A stretch of 64,000 bases of DNA from Chitinophagaceae bacterium (GTDB lineage Bacteria; Bacteroidota; Bacteroidia; Cytophagales; Cytophagaceae): contig JAQBNU010000017.1 of NCBI GenBank assembly GCA_028288365.1, positions 54,501-118,500 on the forward strand. Reading direction: 5' to 3'. Positions within the stretch are counted from its first letter, which is position 1. The number at the start of each line of letters is the position of its first letter. Under the pieces are notes generated by a model that was not told where the DNA came from, did not search any database, and saw only the letters and a list, made by a program, of their open reading frames with translations. This document shows, in pieces, positions 20,867-28,385 of the stretch. The position numbers and the translations under genes were made by a program.

Positions 20867-21205
20867 ATGAAAGCAATCTTTAACTTATTTGTAATAAGTA
20901 GTTTGGTTTTATCATGTAGTATGTCAAAAAACCATAAAAAAAATCTATTAGAAGGAGAATGGAAATTGATAGATAATCAACTTAATTATCCTTCTATCAG
21001 ATTCGATAAATTAAATACTGCTCTTTTAACAAGTAGAGCAGATACTATTTATAGATTCACATACAATGTCAGATCAGATAAATTGATTTTAAAAGATTTA
21101 AATGGAAAAGTCTATGAAAATAGAATATTGAAATTAGATTCTGATAGCCTAATCTTTGAAAATTTATTTAAAAATAACTTTATCCAAAAGTATATAAGAA
21201 AATAA
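20867..21205 (+). CDS. Small lipoprotein, putative immunity protein of the RHS tip
   Basis: A 112-residue lipoprotein: signal peptide with lipobox LVLSC (Cys at about residue 17), then a ~90-residue beta-rich domain of lipocalin-like flavour (LLEGEWKLIDNQ ... YRFTYNVRSDKLILKDLNGKVYENRILKLDSDSLIF). It starts 4 bp after the RHS stop and shares the AT-rich composition of the toxin tip, unlike the GC-richer RHS core. Position immediately after an RHS C-terminus is the usual place of a cognate immunity gene. A periplasm-facing lipoprotein would suit a toxin that acts on the cell envelope. The immunity function is inferred; I do not recognise the family. Confidence 0.75.
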   Translation: MKAIFNLFVISSLVLSCSMSKNHKKNLLEGEWKLIDNQLNYPSIRFDKLNTALLTSRADTIYRFTYNVRSDKLILKDLNGKVYENRILKLDSDSLIFENLFKNNFIQKYIRK

Positions 21206-21210
21206 GAGTA

Positions 21211-21424
21211 GGTAATGTTTCAAAAATGCAGTTGGCGATTTAACTTGGTGGTAATGAATTAAGAAATCAAAAAATAGATTGAATATTTAATAAAAAGGGA
21301 TGGTATATTATGCCATCGGTAATGTTTCAAAAATGCAGTTGGCGACTTAACTTGGTGGTAATGAATTAAGAAATCAAAAAACAGATTGAATATTTAATAA
21401 AAAGGGATGGTATATTATGCCATC
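21211..21424 (+). repeat. 107-bp direct tandem duplication after the RHS-immunity pair
   Basis: Two adjacent copies, 21211-21317 and 21318-21424, differ at only two positions (GCGATTTAA/GCGACTTAA and AAAATAG/AAAACAG). Each begins GGTAATGTTTCAAAAATGC and ends GATGGTATATTATGCCATC. The second copy continues into CCCTTTT and so completes a terminator hairpin that the first copy lacks. A third partial copy of the start (GGTAAGG-TGTTTCAAAAATGCAG) is at 21471-21493, at the presumed left end of the IS1-type element. This suggests IS-end related duplication. Confidence 0.9.
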
Positions 21425-21436
21425 CCTTTTATTTTG
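21400..21436 (+). terminator. Rho-independent terminator of the RHS operon
   Basis: Stem AAAAGGGATGG / CCATCCCTTTT (11 bp) with loop TATATTATG, followed by ATTTT. It lies 195 bp after the lipoprotein stop, at the end of the second 107-bp copy. The first copy retains only the left arm and loop. Confidence 0.75.
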
Positions 21437-21470
21437 GAGTGGTCATATGGTCTTAAAAATGAACAAAGTC

Positions 21471-22352
21471 GGTAAGGTGTTTCAAAAATGCAGGTGCTAG
21501 CATTGCACAAGGGCGTCCGCCGGGGATAGCGTTAACAGATCAGATTGTTAACGCACTTGTTGTTAATTGAGTCAGCATGATTCTCTGTTTAATTTATGCC
21601 ATGCCCTATGTATGAAGAGGCACCGACAGAGGTCGGCGTTAGCATGATTGTAAAACATATCTATAATGGAATGTAAATATTGTCAACAAAAATGTTCCAA
21701 AGCAGGAACAACTGCAAATACTATTCAACGGTACTATTGCAAACCATGCAACAAGTATCAACAGTTGGAGTATGATTATTTAGGTTGTAGCAAACGTATA
21801 GAAAGCCGCGTAGTAGAATTAAACAATGAAGGTTGCGGAATAAGAAGTATTTCCAGGATCCTTCAGATTTCTCCTGGTAAAGTTTTATCAACAATCAAAA
21901 AGGTTTCAAAAGAAATAAGAAGCGTGAGATCACCAATTGTAATGGGCCGCGAATACGAATTGGATGAAATGAAAACGTTCATCAAGAAGAAAAATAAAAA
22001 ATATTGGGTGGTGTATGCGATAGATCGCTTGACAAGAGAAGTAGTGGATTTTAGAATAATAAAGAATAGAACAAATAAAAAATTAAAACCTGTTATAGAA
22101 ACCTTATTGTTGAGAGGTGCCAAAAAGATTTACACGGATAAGTTAAAACAATATGCCTCGCTCATCCCCGCGCATTTGCATGTAAAAAGCCGATACAAGA
22201 TCAATCGTATAGAACGAAAGAACCTCAACGTGAGAATGCATTTAAAAAGACTATCAAGAAAAACGATTTGCTTTAGTAGAAGTAAAGAAATGCTGGAAGC
22301 TTGTGTTGCTATTTATTTTTTTCGAAACCAATATTCTTGCTAGTCACCTACC
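21471..22352 (+). mobile_element. IS1-family insertion sequence (ends approximate)
   Basis: An ~880-bp element around the transposase at 21666-22343. Candidate ends: GGTAAGGTG at 21471-21479 and CACCTACC at 22345-22352, an imperfect inverted pair. A second possible pair is GGTGCTAGCA (21493) with TGCTAGTCACC (22338-22348). I see no clear 8-9 bp target duplication with either choice, so the true borders are not fixed. It sits between the RHS toxin cassette and tRNA-Arg. Confidence 0.65.
21666..22343 (+). CDS. IS1-family transposase, single uninterrupted ORF
   Basis: A 225-residue protein. N-terminal zinc finger (CKYC at 3-6 and CKPC at about 28-31), helix-turn-helix like IS1 InsA (GCGIRSISRILQISPGKV), then an InsB-type DDE domain: first Asp in YAIDRLTREVVDF, second Asp in IYTDKL, and the C-terminal IERKNLNVRMHLKRLSRK ... 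FSRS signature typical of IS1 InsB. Classical IS1 needs a -1 frameshift to join InsA and InsB; here both are in one frame, as in some IS1 subgroups. The frame is intact, so the element may still be active. Nucleic acid strand transfer role is by family knowledge. Confidence 0.92.
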   Translation: MECKYCQQKCSKAGTTANTIQRYYCKPCNKYQQLEYDYLGCSKRIESRVVELNNEGCGIRSISRILQISPGKVLSTIKKVSKEIRSVRSPIVMGREYELDEMKTFIKKKNKKYWVVYAIDRLTREVVDFRIIKNRTNKKLKPVIETLLLRGAKKIYTDKLKQYASLIPAHLHVKSRYKINRIERKNLNVRMHLKRLSRKTICFSRSKEMLEACVAIYFFRNQYSC

Positions 22353-22431
22353 TGTTTCTACTAAAGATCTAAGTGATGTAAAATAATCCACCTTATATTT
22401 TGCAATGACTTGTTTAAACCATATTTAAACC

Positions 22432-22468
22432 AAAAAGGGTTTCAAACCTATACCAGTCTGAAACCCTT
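22432..22468 (-). terminator. Terminator of tRNA-Arg
   Basis: Read on the minus strand: stem AGGGTTTCA / TGAAACCCT followed by a run of T (the AAAAA at 22432-22436 on the plus strand). It lies 12 bp downstream of the tRNA 3' end. Confidence 0.85.
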
Positions 22469-22479
22469 GTCATTGATGT

Positions 22480-22552
22480 GACCCCGAAGCGATTCGAACG
22501 CTTGACCTACTGCTTAGAAGGCAGTTGCTCTATCCAGCTGAGCTACGGAGTC
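22480..22552 (-). tRNA. tRNA-Arg (anticodon UCU)
   Basis: A 73-nt cloverleaf on the minus strand. Acceptor GACTCCG pairs with CGGGGTC with one T-G wobble. D-arm GCTCAGCTGGATAGAGC, anticodon stem CTGC/GCAG with loop CTTCTAA (anticodon TCT), T-arm AAGCG-TTCGAAT-CGCTT. It reads AGA. CCA is not encoded. The gene is next to the IS1-type element and the RHS block, a common site for integration, but I found no repeated tRNA 3' fragment in the window. Confidence 0.97.
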
Positions 22553-22817
22553 GTTTGAAGCATTATGTTGTTGAATAAGAAAGATTTACCCAGGACACAA
22601 TACCTAAATGTGGGTGCAAATATAGGAAAAGAACAGCATTCCCCCAACAATTAGTTAGAAATTAGCTAAATAATTGTGTTTGTAAGAGCGAATCAGCGTC
22701 GGCAATGAATGAATTACTCCATACTAATTTTCCAGCACTACTTTCTTCTGTATTTTGCTGGTGTCTTCATGGCATAGAACATTTACCTGTTCGCGCGAGT
22801 AAAATAAAACGTAAGAA

Positions 22818-23282
22818 ATGAGAAGAAGCAAGATCATAATCGGTTGGTTGCTCGTTGGTTTCTGGAGTTGTTGTCCTAAAACAGACGATTGCAACTGCGT
22901 AGACAACCAGGCAGTGATTGCTTGTACGTTCAACTATAGTCCGGTCCATTCGTGGATCATCGCGGTCAGTGACGACGGAAGTACAAGAATTGATTCCTTT
23001 GAGATCGCTAATGCTGCTCCTTTTTCGTTCGATCTTACAGAAGACCAATTCAAACACCGGACCGTTTCATTTTCACAAGCTAAAATCATCTTCCGGGACC
23101 TGAACACTTCAGCGTTGGATTCTGTTACGCACTATACCATTCATGCAGATACCATAACCAGTTATTGCGATAAATGCTGGATCAGGAAATCAAAGACGAT
23201 CACTTGTACCGATATTAAATCGTATGAGTTGATATTTAACACAGCCCCATATTACTCCAATAAAATTACGATCACTCATTGA
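22818..23282 (+). CDS. Hypothetical lipoprotein
   Basis: A 154-residue protein starting MRRSKIIIGWLLVGFWSCC; the hydrophobic stretch ends at Cys18/19, a plausible though non-canonical lipobox (GFWSC). The mature part starts with a Cys cluster (CPKTDDCNC), later CDKCW and TCTD, so disulfides or metal binding are possible. The rest alternates as in a beta-sandwich. It lies 64 bp ahead of the TPR/GT-C membrane gene on the same strand. No family recognised. GC-type composition agrees with its neighbours. Confidence 0.7.
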   Translation: MRRSKIIIGWLLVGFWSCCPKTDDCNCVDNQAVIACTFNYSPVHSWIIAVSDDGSTRIDSFEIANAAPFSFDLTEDQFKHRTVSFSQAKIIFRDLNTSALDSVTHYTIHADTITSYCDKCWIRKSKTITCTDIKSYELIFNTAPYYSNKITITH

Positions 23283-23351
23283 TCCACCGACGCCTGCGGT
23301 TTTTTACTTCCCCACTATTTTAATTAACTTCGTCGTTGAACGCATTTGATC

Positions 23352-25364
23352 ATGTCACAGACGAAGTCTTTTTTCTCCAATGCATGGGCGGTATATGCGA
23401 GCCTTGCCGTTTTTGTCCTATTGTTATACGGCTATACACTGACTTTCTCTTATGCCGGCGACGATGAGGCGTTGATTAAACTGAACAAGTCTGTACAGAA
23501 CGGTTTTGCTTCTTTACCCGATCTGTTGACAAAGAGTACGTTTTACGGATACAACAAAGAAAACTTCGGTGCATATCGTCCACTCACGATGGCCAGCTTT
23601 GCAGTGGAAGTCGGCTTGTGGGGAAACAAACCGGCACTGAGTCATTTGGTGAACGTGTTGTTGTATTTGTTATGCGGTTGCTTGCTGTACCGCTGGCTGA
23701 CACAGGTGTTTCGCGAGTCCTACAGCATACCTTTTCTCATTACGCTGTTGTTCCTCGCGCATCCCGTGCATTCCGAAGTGGTGGCCAACATCAAGAGCCG
23801 CGATGAAATATTGGCTTTGCTGTTTGGATTATTGATCCCCGTGTTACTACTAAGCAAAGAGCAACGCCGCATCACAGATATCGTGCTCGCATACCTCAGT
23901 TTCTTCGCCGGATTGTTGGCCAAAGAGAATGCCATTACTTTTTTTATACCTGTAGTCGCTGCTTTGTATTGTTTCAAAGGCATCACGGTAAAAGAAGCGG
24001 TTTACACTATTGTTCCCTTTGCCTTGCTGAGTGCGACTTACCTGGTCCTTCGTACGATCTTCCTGGATCCTATTCCTGATGTAGTGAGTTTGAGTAATAC
24101 CTTGTCGCATTGTCATTCGGTAGGAGAGAAGGTCGGCACGGTATGTTTCATCGCGCTGAGTTACCTGAAGCTATTATTGCTTCCATTCCGCTTATCCTGG
24201 GATCATTCCTTCAGTGATATTCCGGTAGTGCCTCTGGTCAGCCCTGGTGCGATGTTCTCTGCGGTGTTGCATTTGTCTCTGTTGATCTATGCGATATTGA
24301 ATATCGGCAAACGTTCGCTGGTGGTGTTTCTGATTTTGTTTTATTTCGCTACGTTATTTCTCTTCCTCAACATTGCCTTTCCATTGTCGCAAAACATAGC
24401 CGAGCGTTTTTTGTTTACTCCGGCGTTGCCTTTCTGCATCGCACTGGTGTTGCTGTTGAATTGGCTCTCCAAAAAAACAGGTTCTTCACCCAATACCGTA
24501 TACGGTTTATGTAGCCTGGTATTGATCGTCTATTCCGTGCGAACGATTCAACGCAATCCGGTATGGAAAAACAATGAAACATTTTTCCTGTCTGCCGCTA
24601 AAGATGCGCCCAATAGTTTTCACGCACACCAAAGTGTAGGCATGTACTTATCCGGTAAAGCAGATCAGGAAAAGGATGCGACCATAAAAACGGGTTTGTA
24701 CAGCAGAGCAATGGAAGCCTTTGAACGTTCTGTTCTTATTTACCCGGGCTTCCAGGAGAACTGGTACATGCTGGGCCGCTGCGCACAACTGGTGGGCGAT
24801 AACAAACGTGCGGAACAAGCTTATGAAAAGTCTATCCATGATTTTACCGAAAAGAAAATAGAAAGCTATTACAACCTCGGCAGTTTGTACAAGCAAAGCG
24901 GTGATTACAAAAAAGCCATTGCCCATTTTCAGGAAGTAAATAAAAAACAGGAAGACTTCAACGGAGCCAATGGCGCGATCGGTGAATGCTATTTGCAGTT
25001 GGCCAATTGGAAAGAGGCCAACGTGTATTTACAGAAGGCCTATAAGGCACATCCCAATGATAAAATCGTACTTAATAACCTGGGTGTAATGGAGTACAGT
25101 CTTCAACATTATGCAGCAGCAGAAAAATATTTCAGTTTATCGGTGAAATCGGATTCTTGTTTTCTGGACGGGTTAAAAAATACCGCCGCTTGTTGTCAGG
25201 TATTGAACAAGCGCCAGGAAGCCATGGTATACTACGAGAAAGCCATTCAGTGTCACTCGGAACAATTACCGCTCTACGAAGCCTTGATTGCACTATATAC
25301 GCAGACAGGCAATACTGTGAAAGCCGAACAATACAGGAAGGTACTTGTTGAGCGCAAGAAATAA
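23352..25364 (+). CDS. GT-C fold membrane protein with C-terminal TPRs (TMTC-like)
   Basis: About 670 residues. Start ATG 23352 (MSQTKSFF) is preferred over the TTG at 23346. The N-terminal ~400 residues contain about ten membrane segments and the landmarks of the eukaryotic TMTC/DUF1736 O-mannosyltransferase family: acidic pair after TM1 (YAGDDEALI), GAYRPLTMASF, SHLVNVLLYLL and HPVHSEVVANIKSRDEIL. The C-terminal ~270 residues form about seven tetratricopeptide repeats (YYNLGSLYKQSGDYKKAIAHF, WKEANVYLQKAYKAHPND). By family knowledge such proteins transfer a lipid-linked sugar to protein outside the membrane, with the TPRs holding the acceptor. Substrate here is unknown. A lipoprotein gene precedes it. 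Confidence 0.85.
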   Translation: MSQTKSFFSNAWAVYASLAVFVLLLYGYTLTFSYAGDDEALIKLNKSVQNGFASLPDLLTKSTFYGYNKENFGAYRPLTMASFAVEVGLWGNKPALSHLVNVLLYLLCGCLLYRWLTQVFRESYSIPFLITLLFLAHPVHSEVVANIKSRDEILALLFGLLIPVLLLSKEQRRITDIVLAYLSFFAGLLAKENAITFFIPVVAALYCFKGITVKEAVYTIVPFALLSATYLVLRTIFLDPIPDVVSLSNTLSHCHSVGEKVGTVCFIALSYLKLLLLPFRLSWDHSFSDIPVVPLVSPGAMFSAVLHLSLLIYAILNIGKRSLVVFLILFYFATLFLFLNIAFPLSQNIAERFLFTPALPFCIALVLLLNWLSKKTGSSPNTVYGLCSLVLIVYSVRTIQRNPVWKNNETFFLSAAKDAPNSFHAHQSVGMYLSGKADQEKDATIKTGLYSRAMEAFERSVLIYPGFQENWYMLGRCAQLVGDNKRAEQAYEKSIHDFTEKKIESYYNLGSLYKQSGDYKKAIAHFQEVNKKQEDFNGANGAIGECYLQLANWKEANVYLQKAYKAHPNDKIVLNNLGVMEYSLQHYAAAEKYFSLSVKSDSCFLDGLKNTAACCQVLNKRQEAMVYYEKAIQCHSEQLPLYEALIALYTQTGNTVKAEQYRKVLVERKK

Positions 25365-25399
25365 AATTAGTCGGCGACGGATATAAAAAAAGTATTCCA

Positions 25400-26965
25400 C
25401 TACTCCAAACTGATTTTCCCCGTCGTCATTTCTTCTGCATCGCTTTGCAATTCGTAGAAATAAAATCCTTTGGGATATGCCGACATATCAACGTCTACCT
25501 GCGAAGCATTGAATTGCGTTTGATAAACGGAAGTACCTGTCATGGAATAGATGTTGAGTTTCCACTGTGCCGCTTTCAATCCAGACAAGTGAATGTTACC
25601 GCTGGTAGGATTAGGATAGACGAGTGCCGATTGTTGTGGAGCGAGGGAAGAGAAAAGACCGGTCGTCAGGTTGTCTTGATTAAGTTGCGCTAGAAATCCG
25701 GAGTTGCTAATTGGTGTATTGCGATTGGCCAGTACGATGGAACCCAGTGTAAGTGTAGGGCCGCTTATGCCTCCTGTTAAATAAACTTTACCGCTAGCAT
25801 CGGCGACGATGTGTTCGCCATAGCTATGATCTGTGGCACCCGCCCAGCGCAGATGTCCGTATTGGTTGAAGCTTACGGCAAACAATGCGTTGGACGTACC
25901 GCTAACGGACAATGTGATCGTGTCAAGGTCCATTTCCGAACCATCAAACGAACCGGTGATGTATACATTCTCTTGTGCATCTACACTGAGGTCACTGCTA
26001 TAGTAAACATTGGGATAATGGTAGTAATGATTTTCCCATAAATAATTGCCGTGTACATCGTATGCTTTGATGAATAATGAAAAATCTTCGTGTGTTCCTG
26101 TAATGTAAAGGTTTCCGCTTGCAGCTATGGCCATGCCTCTGACCCAATCGTTGTTGCCAGATGTACCGTTGGTTTGTGACAGCTGTACATCACCGTTGGT
26201 ATCGAATTGAAGGATGAAAATATCGGAGGTGGCAGCATTCGTGTTGAGGAGCGATGTCGTACCTATACTACAAGCAGTGCCTGTGAAATTACCGGTTACG
26301 ATAGAATTTCCGGAGTCGTCAACATCCATTCCGCCCGCGAAGATCTGATCGTCTGAATGTATTTCTTTTGCCCAAGCGATACTTTTATCAGGATTTATTT
26401 TGACATGAAATACACCAGAGTGTAAGGTCGTACTGCCGAAGGTAGCGCTGGCTGTATCGATGTCTCCCGACAGGAAGATTTCACCACTGTTGTTTACTTG
26501 TATAGCGTTGACAGATGCAGTAGAATTGATTGCTGTCGTGATGGCCCAACGGAAATTCCCATCGGCATCGTAGGTGGTAAGAAAGAGACTGCTGTGTCCT
26601 TTAGAAGTATCAGCAGAAAGGGTAGTACTGCCAAAGCTAATGTGTGTTGTTTGATAGCTTCCGACTACATAAGAATTTCCATTGGCATCTATGGCCAGGC
26701 CTGCTAGGATAGCGGCTGAATCATTGGGCTGAACGGGAAAATCAACAGCCCATAACACGTTGCCGTCCGAATCCATTTTTACCAGTATGGAATCTTCAAA
26801 CGATGTTCGGAAAACATTGCCACTTGCATCTGTTTGTATGAAGTTAGGATCATTGATGCTCGACTGTCCCCAGTTGGCATTCAATGATTGAGAAAATAAA
26901 ACTGCGGGAAAAAAGGTGAGTAGTACCAAAAACAAGCCACTGATTATTTTGTTCGAAAGGTGCAT
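25400..26965 (-). CDS. SBBP-type beta-propeller protein with T9SS sorting tail
   Basis: A 521-residue secreted protein: signal peptide (LVLLTFFPAVLFSQ), then repeated SBBP-like units built around a conserved D(A/V)(N/S)GN-(S/I)-YVTG pattern (for example AIDANGNSYVVGSYQ, DVDDSGNSIVTGNFTG, SVDAQENVYITGSFDG, VADASGKVYLTGG). The last ~80 residues are a type A T9SS tail (LVYPNPTSGNIHLSG ... IYSMTGTSVYQ ... YPKGFYFYELQ). Surface-displayed propeller; ligand unknown. It converges with the GT-C gene, with only 35 bp between stops. Confidence 0.9.
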   Translation of the reverse strand: MHLSNKIISGLFLVLLTFFPAVLFSQSLNANWGQSSINDPNFIQTDASGNVFRTSFEDSILVKMDSDGNVLWAVDFPVQPNDSAAILAGLAIDANGNSYVVGSYQTTHISFGSTTLSADTSKGHSSLFLTTYDADGNFRWAITTAINSTASVNAIQVNNSGEIFLSGDIDTASATFGSTTLHSGVFHVKINPDKSIAWAKEIHSDDQIFAGGMDVDDSGNSIVTGNFTGTACSIGTTSLLNTNAATSDIFILQFDTNGDVQLSQTNGTSGNNDWVRGMAIAASGNLYITGTHEDFSLFIKAYDVHGNYLWENHYYHYPNVYYSSDLSVDAQENVYITGSFDGSEMDLDTITLSVSGTSNALFAVSFNQYGHLRWAGATDHSYGEHIVADASGKVYLTGGISGPTLTLGSIVLANRNTPISNSGFLAQLNQDNLTTGLFSSLAPQQSALVYPNPTSGNIHLSGLKAAQWKLNIYSMTGTSVYQTQFNASQVDVDMSAYPKGFYFYELQSDAEEMTTGKISLE

Positions 26966-27528
26966 AGGTAGTGAGATAAAGAAAGAGAGATGTTACGAAT
27001 TTAAACTTTAATGTGACGGTAAAAAACGAAAGGCTAGAATATTTAATGTCTTTCGCTACTTCACGTCAACGGAGTTATACCTAGTTTTAGGTAGGCGAAT
27101 GAAAGCATTAGGAGGAAATTCCAACAATAATAAAACATGTTTTTAAAACTTCTTTTTCTCCGTTCCGCAATCGGCACAAACAGGTCTTTTGTTCCGGAAA
27201 TACCAATAGACCCTGTGCATCAACAAGGGAGATGGTAGCAGGATGCTAAGGGGATAGTAGGGAGTTACTGTATGGATACTGTATAGCAAGAGTATGGTTA
27301 CTGTATGGATAGTGTATGGACTACAGAAAACAGTCGACCGATGCATTTCCGTTTCCTGCACAAAAAGGTATAATGTTCCGAAAAAGACAGAAGCGTGTTA
27401 TACCGTGATTTTTTTTACTGAAACACATTTCTTTTCTTACCAAAAAATAGAGTGATACATAGGGAAGATTGGTTTCGCTATGAACCTCTATCAACATAAA
27501 CTTTTCATTTTTAACCACGACTATTTTT
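26966..27528. other. 563-bp gap without a supported gene; short 33-bp tandem repeat
   Basis: The gap lies between two divergent genes. It contains one 33-bp period at 27264-27320 (GTTACTGTATGGATACTGTAT, then a second copy with one change), which also gives a small open frame on the minus strand that I do not accept as a gene. TAAATTCG near 27000 on the minus strand is a weak -7-like element for the propeller gene. Confidence 0.55.
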
Positions 27529-28302
27529 ATGAGCACAAAAAAAGCATTACACGCAGGCATGAAGTTGGGAAAGCAACCGGCACGCCATGATCCACGCACC
27601 TTGCAGATGGCCAATTACATCACACCTTCCAAGCTGCCACCTATTCCTGACAGTTACGACTGGACAAAAAAAGTAAAAAAATGGGGCATGATGGACAACG
27701 ATAATATTGGTGATTGTACGTGCGCCGCCGCAGGACACCTGATCATGGAGTGGACAGCAGAGAATGGTAAGCTCGTTACGCCAACCGACAAAGACATCAT
27801 CTCGGCCTACTCCGCCATTACCGGTTACAATCCTAAAACAGGAAAGAACGACAATGGCGCAGTGGAAACAGATGTGCTCAATTACTGGAGACGCAAAGGC
27901 ATTGCGGGACATAAGATCTCTTTGTATGCGGCATTGGAACCAGGCAATCACAACCACATCAAAGAAGCCGTATACCTTTTCGGTGGTTGTTACATCGGCT
28001 TGTCATTGCCTGTTACGGCACAGGATCAAAAGGTCTGGTCTGTTCCTCCCGGTGGAGCCAAAGGCAATGGCGCTCCCAATTCATGGGGAGGACACGCGGT
28101 GCCTGTGGTGGCTTACGATGAAAAAGAATTGACGATTGTCACCTGGGGCGCCTTGAAAAAAATGACCTGGGGATTTTGGGATACCTACTGTGAAGAATCT
28201 TATGCCATCATCAGCACCGATTTTGCCGATGGGAAAAAGAAAGCACCCTCAGGCTTTGACCTGAAACAATTGCAAAGCGATTTGAAATTGATCACAGGTT
28301 AA
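27529..28302 (+). CDS. Papain-like (C1-type) cysteine peptidase domain protein, no signal peptide
   Basis: A 257-residue protein. The visible core is papain-like: DNIGDCTCAAAGHLI provides the nucleophile Cys at the start of a helix, SWGGHAVPVVAYDEKEL the His strand, and TWGFWDTYCEESYAII the closing strand. The N-terminal segment PIPDSYDWTKKVKKWG resembles the start of mature C1 domains. No signal peptide, lipobox or membrane segment is visible and there is no propeptide of the usual length, so a cytoplasmic or non-classically released enzyme is suggested. It stands alone and is followed by a strong terminator. Could be an amidase-like relative rather than a true protease. Confidence 0.8.
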   Translation: MSTKKALHAGMKLGKQPARHDPRTLQMANYITPSKLPPIPDSYDWTKKVKKWGMMDNDNIGDCTCAAAGHLIMEWTAENGKLVTPTDKDIISAYSAITGYNPKTGKNDNGAVETDVLNYWRRKGIAGHKISLYAALEPGNHNHIKEAVYLFGGCYIGLSLPVTAQDQKVWSVPPGGAKGNGAPNSWGGHAVPVVAYDEKELTIVTWGALKKMTWGFWDTYCEESYAIISTDFADGKKKAPSGFDLKQLQSDLKLITG

Positions 28303-28313
28303 CAACAGCATTT

Positions 28314-28362
28314 AAAAAAAAGAAACTCCGCTGAATGTATATTCTGCAGAGTTTCTTTTTTT
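28314..28362. terminator. Bidirectional terminator
   Basis: Stem AGAAACTC / GAGTTTCT, with an A-run before and T-run after, between the converging peptidase (+) and secreted-protein (-) genes. It can serve both strands. Confidence 0.85.
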
Positions 28363-28364
28363 AC

Positions 28365-28384
28365 TGATCACTGACAAGTGATCA
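28365..28384. repeat. Short palindrome TGATCACTGACAAGTGATCA
   Basis: An 8-bp perfect arm (TGATCACT/AGTGATCA) with a 4-base loop, right at the 3' end of the minus-strand gene. It matches the arms of the repeats at 8286 and 45019. Confidence 0.65.
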
Positions 28385-28385
28385 C

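Noticed and set aside
22480..22552. tRNA-Arg as the integration site of a genomic island covering the RHS block
   Set aside because: No integrase and no repeated tRNA 3' fragment could be found within the window.
27143..27361. 72-aa minus-strand frame
   Set aside because: Mostly encoded by a short tandem repeat (GTTACTGTATGGATA), no signal or domain, and no promoter or terminator.
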